Assembly (NCBI RefSeq): GCF_900099685.1
Contig: NZ_FNDW01000006.1
Coordinates: forward strand, 62,001-126,000
Reading direction: 5' to 3'
DNA from: Chryseobacterium taeanense
Lineage (GTDB): Bacteria; Bacteroidota; Bacteroidia; Flavobacteriales; Weeksellaceae
DNA: 64,000 nucleotides
A program made the position numbers and the translations under genes. Of this stretch, positions 33,014 through 41,998 are shown in pieces. The stretch's first letter is position 1. Each line of letters begins with the position of its first letter. Below the pieces are notes generated by a model, which worked only from the letters and a program-made list of their open reading frames with translations, had not been told where the DNA came from and made no database searches.

Positions 33014-34060
33014 GTGGATTTAACGAATGAACAACTTGTAAAAAATATTTCTGCATTGCTTGAAAATGCCAGGAATAAAGTTGTTGTTGCCGTTAATCAA
33101 ACCATCGTTCTTACCTATTTTGAAATTGGAAGAATGATTGTGGAAGATGAACAGAATGGAGAAAACCGTGCAGAATATGGCAAGGCTGTTCTTAAAGATT
33201 TATCTTTACATCTTTCTGCTAGATTTGGGAAAGGTTTCTCAGTTGAAAACCTGGACAGAATGAGATTTTTTTACAAAACTTATTCAGAAGAAATTTCGTC
33301 AACAGTGTTGACGAATTCTCAAAACCAAATTTCGCACACACCATCTGCAAAATTCAATCTTTCCTGGTCGCATTATCTTAAATTGATGAGAATCAAAGAT
33401 AATAATGAAAGAAAATTCTACGAAATAGAAAGCTATAAAAATAACTGGAGCTTACGCGAACTTCAACGGCAATATGATTCTGCTTTATATATAAGGCTGT
33501 CTTTAAGTAAAAATAAAGAAGAAATTCTTCAGCTTGCAGAAAAAGGTCAGATTATAGAAAAACCGAAAGATCTCATTAAAGATCCTTACGTGCTGGAATT
33601 TTTAGGATTGTCTGAAAAACCACATTATTCCGAAGGTGATCTCGAATCTGAATTAATCGATAAATTAGAGCATTTCCTTTTAGAATTGAGTAATGGCTTC
33701 ACCTTTGTAGGAAGACAGCAAAGAATTTCTTTTGAAGAAAAACACTTTTATATTGATCTTGTTTTTTATAACAGGATTCTGAGATGTTCTGTTTTAATAG
33801 ATTTAAAAATAGGTGAACTTAAACATCAGGATATCGGACAGATGCAGATGTACGTGAATTATTTCGACAGAGAAAAGCGTCTTGAAGGAGAAAATAAGAC
33901 AATCGGAATTATTCTCTGTCAGGACAAAAGTGAAGCACTTGTGCAATATACTTTACCCGAGGATAATGATCAGATATTTGCAAGTAAATATTTTACGGTG
34001 TTGCCAAGCAAAGAAGATTTTATTAACATTTTAAACTCAGACAATGGAAAAACTTCATAA
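33014..34060 (+). CDS. YhcG/DUF1016-type PDDEXK nuclease family protein
   Basis: 348 residues, GTG start 9 nt after the miaB stop; the nearby ATG is in another frame. The N-terminal DUF1016_N half has VVVAVNQTIVLTYFEIGRMIVEDEQ and SWSHYLKLMRIKD. The C-terminal nuclease half has FTFVGRQQRISFEEKHFYIDLVFYNR and LIDLKIGELKHQDIGQMQMYVNYF, the D-x(n)-D-L-K core of the family. Such proteins occur in accessory DNA and have been linked to defence or toxin roles, but biochemistry is limited. It may be an accessory insertion between miaB and the sigma-54 activator. Confidence 0.88.
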   Translation: MDLTNEQLVKNISALLENARNKVVVAVNQTIVLTYFEIGRMIVEDEQNGENRAEYGKAVLKDLSLHLSARFGKGFSVENLDRMRFFYKTYSEEISSTVLTNSQNQISHTPSAKFNLSWSHYLKLMRIKDNNERKFYEIESYKNNWSLRELQRQYDSALYIRLSLSKNKEEILQLAEKGQIIEKPKDLIKDPYVLEFLGLSEKPHYSEGDLESELIDKLEHFLLELSNGFTFVGRQQRISFEEKHFYIDLVFYNRILRCSVLIDLKIGELKHQDIGQMQMYVNYFDREKRLEGENKTIGIILCQDKSEALVQYTLPEDNDQIFASKYFTVLPSKEDFINILNSDNGKTS

Positions 34061-34472
34061 ATATTGCCTAAGTGTATTGTTGGTAATAATCTGCAGTAAT
34101 ATCTCGGCGCAGGTAAACAGCGGAATTCTTGAAAACGAAGATTATAAACAATTATACGAGCTTTACAGCAAGATATTAAACCGCGATTGCAAAGCTTCCC
34201 AGGAATTCTGCAAAAATGAAAGCCCAAAACATCATTTTGCGATTCATGATAAGCGAAATGCAAATGACATTATTGGGAAAAATTTCCCTGAAAAACAGCA
34301 TTCCCGTTTTTTCAACAATAAAAAAGGATCAAGCTTTTCTGAAAATGAGAAGTATTGTAAGCTTCTATTGAATTTTGAAAAAAACAGTAAAGAAAATCTC
34401 TTTGCCAAACTCTTATATTTTAAAGCTAAAGTTTCAAAAATCAGAAACAAAGATTATTTAAGTGTGATTTGA
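34044..34472 (+). CDS. Exported protein of unknown function
   Basis: 142 residues. Signal peptide at about 1-22 (NISAQ). The remainder is charged and Lys/Asn-rich (two short helices likely) with three cysteines. The start overlaps the end of the YhcG-type gene by 17 nt, so the two are probably translated from one mRNA. No family recognised. Confidence 0.6.
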   Translation: MEKLHKYCLSVLLVIICSNISAQVNSGILENEDYKQLYELYSKILNRDCKASQEFCKNESPKHHFAIHDKRNANDIIGKNFPEKQHSRFFNNKKGSSFSENEKYCKLLLNFEKNSKENLFAKLLYFKAKVSKIRNKDYLSVI

Positions 34473-34564
34473 TTATTAAAGAAGAAAATTCAGAAATTAA
34501 TTTAATCATTCATTTAAACTTTTTACAGTAAAACGAAACTGTAGATAAAATAATCTAATACTTT

Positions 34565-35857
34565 ATGAGTAACGAACTTCAAAATATAAAAAACCGTTTC
34601 GGAATTATCGGAAATTTTCCGGCTTTAAACCGTGCTTTGGAAAAAGCCATTCAGGTTGCACCGACAGACATCTCAGTCCTTGTAATCGGCGAGAGCGGTG
34701 TGGGAAAAGAATTTATCCCCAAAATTATCCATTCAGAATCCAAAAGAAAACATCAGCCTTATATTGTGGTAAACTGCGGAGCTATTCCGGAAGGAACCAT
34801 AGATTCAGAATTGTTCGGGCATGAAAAGGGTGCATTTACAGGCGCTACTGCAACCCGAAAAGGATACTTCGAGGTGGCAGACGGAGGAACAATTTTCCTT
34901 GATGAGGTCGGAGAATTACCTTTGCAGACCCAGGTTCGCCTATTAAGAGTACTCGAAAGCGGCGAATTCATGAAAGTAGGTTCTTCACAGGTTCAGAAAA
35001 CAAACGTGAGGATTGTCGCGGCCACCAATGTTAATATGATGAAGGCCATTCAGGACGGAAGATTCCGGGAAGACCTTTTTTATCGTTTAAATACTGTACA
35101 GATCGATATGCCGCCCCTGAGAGAAAGAAAAGGCGACATCCATCTGCTTTTCAGAAAGTTTGCTATTGATTTTGCCGAAAAATACAGGATGCCCGAACTG
35201 GAACTGGAGCCGGGAGCCGTACATTATATAGAAAACTATACTTTCCCGGGAAACGTGCGCCAGCTGAGAAATCTCGTTGAGCAAATGACTGTAGTGGAAA
35301 GACACAGAAAAGTTACGGTAGAAAAATTAGCAGAATATATTCCTATGGAGTCGCACCTTCCGATGGTGGTGAATGCTCCTAATAATCAGAAGCAAAACGA
35401 TTTCGGCAGCGAAAGAGAAATTATGTACAAAATTCTCTTCGATATGAGAAACGATATTAATGATTTAAAATCCTTAACTTCGGAGTTGATTAAAAACCGT
35501 GAAAACACAGACCTCAGCAGCCATGAAAAAAATCTGATTAACAGAATTTACACCTCTGAAAATCAACAAAATGTGACTCCAAATTCTTTGCTGTTTTTCG
35601 AGAATAAAAATAATGATGTTCCGGTTGTCCAGAATCCTACCATTATTTCGGGACATGAAGACAGCTACGAAGATGTTGAAGATATTGAGATAGAAGAAAA
35701 CAAACCTGAATCTTTATCTCTTCAAAATAACGAAAAAGACCTAATAATCAAAGCATTGGAAAAACACAAAGGAAGAAGGAACAGAGCAGCTGACGAATTG
35801 GGAATTTCACAGAGAACACTGTACAGAAAAATAAAACAATATAATTTAGAAGAATAA
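34565..35857 (+). CDS. Sigma-54-dependent transcriptional activator
   Basis: 430 residues. There is no receiver domain; the AAA+ domain starts almost at once, with Walker A GESGVGKE at 42-49, GAFTGA (sigma-54 contact) at 89-94 and Walker B GTIFLDEV near 112. A linker of about 150 residues, partly charged, leads to a Fis-type helix-turn-helix (HKGRRNRAADELGISQRTLYRKI) at the end. Without an N-terminal sensor its activity is probably set by expression or by the linker. The gene order with lptE next is common in Flavobacteria. Confidence 0.92.
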   Translation: MSNELQNIKNRFGIIGNFPALNRALEKAIQVAPTDISVLVIGESGVGKEFIPKIIHSESKRKHQPYIVVNCGAIPEGTIDSELFGHEKGAFTGATATRKGYFEVADGGTIFLDEVGELPLQTQVRLLRVLESGEFMKVGSSQVQKTNVRIVAATNVNMMKAIQDGRFREDLFYRLNTVQIDMPPLRERKGDIHLLFRKFAIDFAEKYRMPELELEPGAVHYIENYTFPGNVRQLRNLVEQMTVVERHRKVTVEKLAEYIPMESHLPMVVNAPNNQKQNDFGSEREIMYKILFDMRNDINDLKSLTSELIKNRENTDLSSHEKNLINRIYTSENQQNVTPNSLLFFENKNNDVPVVQNPTIISGHEDSYEDVEDIEIEENKPESLSLQNNEKDLIIKALEKHKGRRNRAADELGISQRTLYRKIKQYNLEE

Positions 35858-35867
35858 ACTATTAACA

Positions 35868-36563
35868 ATGAATTTTGATCTAATCACCAGCAAAGGCTAT
35901 AATTTTAATATTGGAAAATACATTTCAGAAGGATTTGAAATTTTTAAAAAGGATATCGGAGGTTTCATTTTAGCAACACTATTGTCTATTGTAATGAGTA
36001 TCATCCCATTTTGCGGAATACTCGCCATTGGAAACTTTTATAAAATCTGTAAAAAAGTAGATCGTGGAGAAAAAGTGCAGGCAGGAGATATATTTGATTT
36101 TACCGATTTTGTGGTATATTTAAAACTATTGGTACTTGTCTTCATCATTATTATGATTTTGATGATCCCAATACAAATAACATTAATTCCTATTTTTATT
36201 GCGGCATCACAGGATAATGAGCATATTGACGCTGCAACGTTGTTTGGAGGTATGGGAATCTGGTTTTTCCTGTATATTTTATTTTTAACAGCATTCTCGG
36301 TATCTCTTTTCTTTGTTCAGCCTCTTATTTCTCTATATAGAGTTCAGAGCGTGAGACAAGCTTATTCGCTTTCTTGGAAGATTGCCAAAAAGAATTTCTT
36401 GTTAATTTTCCTATTTACTATTATCGTGAGTATTATCTCACAATTAGGAATTATAGCGTGTGGTATCGGATTATTTTTCACCATTCCTTTGGGAATATGC
36501 ATAAGATATGCAGCATATAAAGATGTCCTTGAGACACAAAATCAAAAAATTAGTTATGAATAA
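35868..36563 (+). CDS. Integral membrane protein, third DUF975/YciC-like paralogue
   Basis: 231 residues with about five membrane helices. ISEGFEIFKKDIGGFILATLL near residue 20 and the C-terminal ICIRYAAYKDV resemble the proteins at 336 and 1133. It lies 10 nt after the sigma-54 activator and overlaps lptE by 8 nt. Function unknown. Confidence 0.72.
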   Translation: MNFDLITSKGYNFNIGKYISEGFEIFKKDIGGFILATLLSIVMSIIPFCGILAIGNFYKICKKVDRGEKVQAGDIFDFTDFVVYLKLLVLVFIIIMILMIPIQITLIPIFIAASQDNEHIDAATLFGGMGIWFFLYILFLTAFSVSLFFVQPLISLYRVQSVRQAYSLSWKIAKKNFLLIFLFTIIVSIISQLGIIACGIGLFFTIPLGICIRYAAYKDVLETQNQKISYE

Positions 36564-37077
36564 GATAAAAATTATCTTCGGATTCATCATTCTTTCATTG
36601 TTTCAGCAATGCTACAGCTTCACGGGATCATCTCTGAAGGATGAAAAAACCATTCAGATCAATGAATTCCCGAATAATGCAGCTTTGGTGAATCCTACAT
36701 TATCGCAGCAGTTTTCAACCGACATTCAGAACAGGTTTTTACAGAGAACAACTTTAAAAGGAACAAAGCAAAATCCGGATATATTGGTAGAAGGTGAAAT
36801 TACAGATTACTCGATTACACCAACAACCATAAGCTCTACAACCGTATCTACAAACACGGGAGGAACGGTGCAGGAATCTCAGAATAAATTAACAATCACC
36901 GTAAAAGTGCATTATGAAAATAAGCTCCATCCTGAACTAAGTTTCGACAGAACATATTCCGATGAAGCCGTTTTCAACAGTAATTTGTCGCAGTCTGAAA
37001 TCGAAAGTTCTCAGGTTAAAATTGCGACCGATAGAATTATTAACAAGATATTTAACGATATTGTAGCGAATTGGTAA
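36556..37077 (+). CDS. lptE: LptE family LPS-assembly lipoprotein
   Basis: 173 residues from the ATG at 36556. The signal peptide ends in a lipobox (LFQQC). CYSFTGSSL and the beta-rich domain (IQINEFPNNAALVNPTLSQQF ... DILVEGEITDYSITP) match the Bacteroidota LptE family. LptE plugs the LptD barrel that delivers LPS to the outer leaflet. The start overlaps the preceding stop by 8 nt and the next gene begins 1 nt after its stop. Confidence 0.85.
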   Translation: MNKIKIIFGFIILSLFQQCYSFTGSSLKDEKTIQINEFPNNAALVNPTLSQQFSTDIQNRFLQRTTLKGTKQNPDILVEGEITDYSITPTTISSTTVSTNTGGTVQESQNKLTITVKVHYENKLHPELSFDRTYSDEAVFNSNLSQSEIESSQVKIATDRIINKIFNDIVANW

Positions 37078-37078
37078 G

Positions 37079-39121
37079 ATGAATCATAGAGTTTTAGAAT
37101 TATTAAAGACCCCAAAAAGCATTCAGTCAGAGGATCTCAATCTTCTGAAAGAGGAAATTAATTCTTTTCCCTATATTCAGAATATCAGAGCATTATATTT
37201 GTATGGAGTGCATCTGTATGATAAAGATAATTATCAGAAAGTACTTTCAACCACGGCTGCTTATACCACAGATAAGAAAATTCTTTATCAGCTAATAAAC
37301 GGTAAAATAGAACAGAAACCTAAACCAGAACAACAAACCGGAGTTCTAAAGGAAAAGGTAATTCCTGCAGAAAATCCGCTTCAGCTTTTACTGAAATCAA
37401 AAAGTTCGGCTTTTCCTTTGAAAAGAGAAGATACATTCGTTAAAGAAAAGGAATATGAACCCGTTCAGCCACAGCAAGCAAATATAGAGGAAAGTTTTGG
37501 AGTGCCCCCTACACCAAAGCCTGAGTTTAAAAACGTTTTTGTTAAAGGAGAACGCAACAGAATTTTATTTGAAGGAGAAGAAAATTTTCTGGATGATAAA
37601 AATGCAGAAACCATCGATCTGGAATCAACCTTGGAATCCGGTTCTATCATTACTCAGAAAGCTGAAAAAAGTGAACAGCCTGTTTTTATTGAAAAAAATG
37701 ATATTCAGCAAGTTGAATCAACAGAAATTCAGGAAGAAAGCTTTACCCCTGAAACAATTATAGAGGAACAAAAAATAGTTTCTGAAACCGAAAAAGATGA
37801 TATTCTTGAAAAATCTGAACTAAGTTTCCATGAAACAGAACCTTTTCTTCCGAATGTTCAGATTTCAGCAGATGAAGTTGAGAATAAGGATTATTCTTTA
37901 AATGAGGCAGAAGAAACGGCAGATTTTACTCCGGAAACCATCATTAACGAAGATGAAATTTCATCAGCAACGGAAGAAGAATCTGTTAGCGATGATTCCG
38001 AATTGAGTTTTCACGGCATGGAATCTTTCCTGCCTGAAGTAAAAATAAAGGCTAATAATTCCGAAGAAAAAGCACCGGAAATTCCTCAGTCAAACTTCAG
38101 TAAGCATGAAGATGAAATGCGCCGTCTTATTGAAGAAGTTGAGAGAAAGATGAAAGAAAAAGCGGCTTCAGAAAAAAATAAAAAACAAGATGAGCCGGAA
38201 GATATTGGTCATGATATAAGTTTTGCAGAAACCCAAAGTTTTGAAGTGAAACCTGCAGAATTAAATGCTGAAGATGAAACTAAAGAAATAAATCAGAAAA
38301 TTGACCAACCGGAAATAAAGCTCAAAGATGAAGCGCCAGAAATTACTCCGGTACCCGAGCCTGAAGTAAATTCTACATGGAAGCCTATGTCATTTGAGAC
38401 GAACCTTCCTGATGCTTTGCTCACTAAACCTGAAGAAATGACTCAACCTGAAATTGAGATGCCTTTAGTTGAAACAGTTCAGGAACAAGCTCAAGAAACT
38501 CATTCCGAAGCAAATACTTCTGATCCATTGCAGGAGAAAAATTCTGAAAATATAGAAACAGCAGAGAAAGGGCAGGAAGAAAACACAAATTCGGAAAAAT
38601 CAGAAGAATCTAAAGAAGAAGTTCCTGTCATGAATGTTTCTTTCTTTGGTTCCGGGTGGTCAATTTCTCAATCTGAAAAAAAGGAAGAAATAAAGCAGGA
38701 AAATGAAGAAGAAAAATCTACCGAAACGATTGTAGTGAATACTGCTGAAAATAAAACATCAAGCTCTCTTGACAGTAATGTTCCGGGATTCATCAATACA
38801 TGGCAGAGCTGGCTGAAAATTGACCGCTCAGAAGATGTTAAGAAGGAGAAAATAGAAGTCAAAAATAAGGTTATTGAAAGTTTTATTGAAAACAATCCTA
38901 AGATCAGCCAACTCAAGGAAGAAAGCAATTTCGTTGTAAAGGAAAAAGGGGACGATATTTCACACTTGATGACGGAAACCTTGGCTAATTTGTATTTTGA
39001 GCAAAAACTTTATACGAAAGCCATTAAAGCATTTGAAATTCTGATCAAAAAAACACCTGAGAAAAAAGAATACTTCGAGAACAGAATTCAGGAAATCAAA
39101 GATTTTAGAACGAAAGGATAA
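37079..39121 (+). CDS. Long acidic protein with terminal TPR-like helices
   Basis: 680 residues. The first 80 residues are helical (LYLYGVHLYDKDNYQKVLS). The middle about 480 residues are strongly acidic (E, S, T, P, K rich) and probably unstructured. Within it a 61-residue repeat is exact in spacing: FTPETII at 222 and 283, ELSFH at 247 and 308. The last 60 residues form a TPR-like pair (LANLYFEQKLYTKAIKAFEILIKK). No signal peptide or membrane segment. A flavobacterial protein with this layout often follows LptE; its function is not known. Confidence 0.75.
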   Translation: MNHRVLELLKTPKSIQSEDLNLLKEEINSFPYIQNIRALYLYGVHLYDKDNYQKVLSTTAAYTTDKKILYQLINGKIEQKPKPEQQTGVLKEKVIPAENPLQLLLKSKSSAFPLKREDTFVKEKEYEPVQPQQANIEESFGVPPTPKPEFKNVFVKGERNRILFEGEENFLDDKNAETIDLESTLESGSIITQKAEKSEQPVFIEKNDIQQVESTEIQEESFTPETIIEEQKIVSETEKDDILEKSELSFHETEPFLPNVQISADEVENKDYSLNEAEETADFTPETIINEDEISSATEEESVSDDSELSFHGMESFLPEVKIKANNSEEKAPEIPQSNFSKHEDEMRRLIEEVERKMKEKAASEKNKKQDEPEDIGHDISFAETQSFEVKPAELNAEDETKEINQKIDQPEIKLKDEAPEITPVPEPEVNSTWKPMSFETNLPDALLTKPEEMTQPEIEMPLVETVQEQAQETHSEANTSDPLQEKNSENIETAEKGQEENTNSEKSEESKEEVPVMNVSFFGSGWSISQSEKKEEIKQENEEEKSTETIVVNTAENKTSSSLDSNVPGFINTWQSWLKIDRSEDVKKEKIEVKNKVIESFIENNPKISQLKEESNFVVKEKGDDISHLMTETLANLYFEQKLYTKAIKAFEILIKKTPEKKEYFENRIQEIKDFRTKG

Positions 39122-39127
39122 ACCATT

Positions 39128-39313
39128 ATGAACGTATTATCAATTACACCAATTCATATCATATCTTCAGGTTTGGCAATAATCGCATTGTATATTACAG
39201 CCTTTGCCATCTTATTTAAAAACAAATCGGGCATACTTCCTTATTTGGCGGTACTTATGATCCCTGTCATAGGTGTTTTGGGAATTATTGCAGGAAACTA
39301 TACAAAGAAATAA
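39128..39313 (+). CDS. Small two-helix membrane protein
   Basis: 61 residues with helices at about 8-28 and 36-56 and a basic end (NYTKK). It starts 6 nt after the acidic protein and is the last gene before a terminator. It is too short and lacks the sequence for SecG. Function unknown. Confidence 0.6.
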   Translation: MNVLSITPIHIISSGLAIIALYITAFAILFKNKSGILPYLAVLMIPVIGVLGIIAGNYTKK

Positions 39314-39347
39314 AAAACGAGCGGAAAATAACTTCTGCTCGTTTTTT
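39312..39347. terminator. Terminator between the small membrane protein gene and rnpA
   Basis: An 11-bp perfect stem AAAAAACGAGC/GCTCGTTTTTT with a 14-nt loop and T-rich flanks, used by both convergent genes. Confidence 0.85.
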
Positions 39348-39355
39348 ATTTCTTT

Positions 39356-39730
39356 TCAGGTTTTCTTCTGAGCCTGGCAAAGCCTTACAAACTGCTCTTC
39401 AACATCCTGATATTTTTGCGGCATTTCTGAAGATGCCCAGAAGAGCATTGTAAGTGTCTGATCTCCGAAAGCTTCTTTGAAAAGATCTTTATTCAGGCGG
39501 TAACACTCGCGCAAAAGTCTTTTCACTCGATTTCTGTGAACCGCTTTTTTAAAATATTTTTTAGATACTGAAACCGCAAATTTTGTTACTTCAACAGGTG
39601 TTGCCGGTTTATTTTTCAGGACAATAATTCGCAAATTCCCGATCGTTCTCCACTTACCTTTTTCAAAAAGTAAAGAGATCTCTGTATTTTTCTTGAGTTT
39701 TTCGGCTCTGGGATATTTGAAGTTTGTCAT
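39356..39730 (-). CDS. rnpA: Ribonuclease P protein component
   Basis: 124 residues. The RNR signature is HRNRVKRLLRECYR near residue 80, preceded by KFAVSVSKKYFKKAVHRNR. The protein aids RNase P RNA in 5' processing of tRNA. rpmH, its usual neighbour, is not seen in the 93 nt upstream. Confidence 0.94.
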   Translation of the reverse strand: MTNFKYPRAEKLKKNTEISLLFEKGKWRTIGNLRIIVLKNKPATPVEVTKFAVSVSKKYFKKAVHRNRVKRLLRECYRLNKDLFKEAFGDQTLTMLFWASSEMPQKYQDVEEQFVRLCQAQKKT

Positions 39731-39823
39731 TTACAGTCTATAAATATAGTTTATTTTTTTGCCTAAGCACATTTCTTTTTGCACATGAAATAGCAATCAG
39801 CTTCGGAAATCTGTGGGAAAAAT

Positions 39824-40549
39824 TTAATCCTGATTCAATAAATAATTGATAACCTCTGAAGCGGCATACAATCCGAAAATTGCAGGCATATAGCTTATCG
39901 TACCGTAAAAAGATCTTTTATAATTTGTACCATCGGTCATTTTCAGACTGTCTTCATCCTGAATATCATTAGCAAACACACAACGCACTCCTTTGTCTAT
40001 TTTTTCTTTTTTAAGCCTTTTTCTTACCTGTCTTGCGAGATGGCAGTGTTCAGTTTTGCTGATATCGCGTACCATCACTTTACTCGGATCCGTCTTTCCG
40101 CCAGCTCCCATAGAGCTCACGATTTTTATTCTTCGTTTTTTCGCCGCAATAATGAGACATAGCTTCGGAGTAACACTGTCGATACAATCCAAAACATAAT
40201 CGAATTTTGCAGAATTAAGCACTTCATCCATTCTTTCAGGATTGAGGAATTCATTGATTTTTATCAAATTAAGATCAGGATTAATATCCAGAAGTCTTTC
40301 TCCTACGACTTCTACTTTATGCTTTCCTACAGTTGAACGTAATGCAGGTAACTGCCTGTTGATATTCGTGATATCCACTGTGTCTCCATCCACGATTGTC
40401 ATACTTCCGACTCCCGCTCTGGCAAGAAATTCTGCTGCAAAAGAACCGACACCTCCCAGTCCAACAACCAGAACTGTCGCTTTATTAAGCTTTTCCACTC
40501 CTTCTTCCTTGATGAGAAGTTCCGTTCTCTCCAACCATTTTTTATCCAT
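39824..40549 (-). CDS. tcdA: tRNA threonylcarbamoyladenosine dehydratase (TcdA/CsdL)
   Basis: 241 residues of the ThiF/E1-like family. The nucleotide-binding loop GLGGVGSFAAEFLARAG is at about 31, the substrate aspartate region is VDGDTVDITNINRQ, and the catalytic cysteine position lies near VRCVFAND. It cyclises t6A37 in tRNA to ct6A. It overlaps the tatD-like gene by 8 nt and is co-transcribed with it. Confidence 0.9.
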   Translation of the reverse strand: MDKKWLERTELLIKEEGVEKLNKATVLVVGLGGVGSFAAEFLARAGVGSMTIVDGDTVDITNINRQLPALRSTVGKHKVEVVGERLLDINPDLNLIKINEFLNPERMDEVLNSAKFDYVLDCIDSVTPKLCLIIAAKKRRIKIVSSMGAGGKTDPSKVMVRDISKTEHCHLARQVRKRLKKEKIDKGVRCVFANDIQDEDSLKMTDGTNYKRSFYGTISYMPAIFGLYAASEVINYLLNQD

Positions 40550-41168
40550 TTTGTATTGTCTCTAAATTTTCAGCAATTTGTTTATTTAAAATTTCAAGTG
40601 AAATACCTTTCAGCTCAGCAACTTTTGTGTACAGTTCTTCGATATTAAAATCGTCGTTGTCTGTTTCCAGAAAAATTTTATCTAAAGGAACTATTTTCAA
40701 CGTATTTTGCAAAAATACATTATACAAAACGGCTTTTCCAAAACTCAGGTAAAAATTATTTTTAAGTAAATCTTCAGCAATACGTTCTTTTTTATTAAAA
40801 CCATGAATAATCATCGGCTGTTCCGCATATTTCTTACATGAAATCACTTCATAAAATTTTCTCACACAATGAATAATGATGGGCTTTTTGATTTCATTAG
40901 CGAGTTTTATCTGTCTTAAAAAGACTTCTTCCTGAATTTTCGGATCAATATCCACAAAAGAATCTAAGCCACATTCACCGACTGCAAAACAGTTTTTAAA
41001 GATCATGCTTTGTATCCATGAAAATTGCTTATCAATAGCATTTACATCAATATCTTTCGGATGAATTCCTATTGAGTATGGTGAATCCGGCGGAATCTGT
41101 TCAATATCCAAATTGTAAATTCCGTTTCTTACATACTTCTTATGATGATGAAAATCAAAAAAATCCAT
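40542..41168 (-). CDS. TatD family metal-dependent hydrolase
   Basis: 208 residues from the ATG at 41168; an in-frame TTG two codons upstream is the alternative. The metal motif FHHH (normally THCH) starts the protein, followed by SIGIHPKD, VGECGLD, PIIIHCV and ETDND. The family is metal-dependent DNases or hydrolases. The protein is shorter than the usual 255-265 residues and the opening histidine motif is altered, so activity may differ. Confidence 0.85.
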   Translation of the reverse strand: MDFFDFHHHKKYVRNGIYNLDIEQIPPDSPYSIGIHPKDIDVNAIDKQFSWIQSMIFKNCFAVGECGLDSFVDIDPKIQEEVFLRQIKLANEIKKPIIIHCVRKFYEVISCKKYAEQPMIIHGFNKKERIAEDLLKNNFYLSFGKAVLYNVFLQNTLKIVPLDKIFLETDNDDFNIEELYTKVAELKGISLEILNKQIAENLETIQNG

Positions 41169-41265
41169 AGTCAAAAATACTATAAATTTAGATCTAATCT
41201 AAAATTCTTAAACGAACGTTTATAAATGTGTTAAAAATTCCCTAACTTTACTTAAAGTGCAGTTC

Positions 41266-41895
41266 ATGAGAAAAAAATTTACAGAAAAACAGATACACAT
41301 TTTAGATATTGCCGAAGAGTTAATTGCCAAAAAGGGTTATGAAGGAACGTCAGTGAGAGATATCTGCTCGAAAGCAAATATTAATGTCGCCATGATTTCT
41401 TATTATTTCGGTTCTAAAGAAAAAATGATGTCGTATCTCTATCAGTATCGCGTCCTGAAAACCAGAGAAAACTTTTCTGAATTTGCCGATACCATTAAAG
41501 ATGGCAAACCGGAAATGCAGATGAAAGAAATTATTAAATATATTGTTTCTCAATTATTTAAATACAATTATTTTCACGGATTTGTCACCCAGGAACTTCG
41601 GCATACAGAAAATCTAAAGGATGAACTGATGGATTTTTACCAGCTTTTTGTTAAAAAACTTGACGAAGTCATCAAAAAAGGAGTGGCTTCGGGAGTATTT
41701 ACCTTTACACCAAAACCAGAAGATATCCTTACGACCATTATCGGATCAACGCTTTTCGTAATACGCAACAGAAATTTCTATGAATTGTATGTTCCCAATA
41801 AAAATGAAGAAACATACGCCAAAGAAGCAGAAAAAAAAGTAAAAATGAATCTTTTAATGAGCGTTTTTGCAATTTTGGGATACGCTGCTGACTAA
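41266..41895 (+). CDS. TetR/AcrR family regulator
   Basis: 209 residues from the ATG at 41266; an in-frame GTG at 41257 is the alternative. The N-terminal helix-turn-helix is ILDIAEELIAKKGYEGTSVRDICSKANINVAMISYYFGSKE. The C-terminal ligand-binding domain matches the flavobacterial branch. No divergent efflux gene is adjacent, so its targets cannot be inferred. Confidence 0.92.
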   Translation: MRKKFTEKQIHILDIAEELIAKKGYEGTSVRDICSKANINVAMISYYFGSKEKMMSYLYQYRVLKTRENFSEFADTIKDGKPEMQMKEIIKYIVSQLFKYNYFHGFVTQELRHTENLKDELMDFYQLFVKKLDEVIKKGVASGVFTFTPKPEDILTTIIGSTLFVIRNRNFYELYVPNKNEETYAKEAEKKVKMNLLMSVFAILGYAAD

Positions 41896-41942
41896 ATTTA
41901 CGTTAAATAATCATAAAAAAAAATCTATTGATAAAAAAGTTA

Positions 41943-41950
41943 TATTTTTG
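41943..41950 (+). promoter_or_regulatory. bamD promoter (-7 box)
   Basis: TATTTTTG followed by CAAATTAG, 49 nt before the start. Confidence 0.55.
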
Positions 41951-41998
41951 CAAATTAGTAAATCGGCTGTATCATCCGAAAACTGTTGAATTTTTTAT

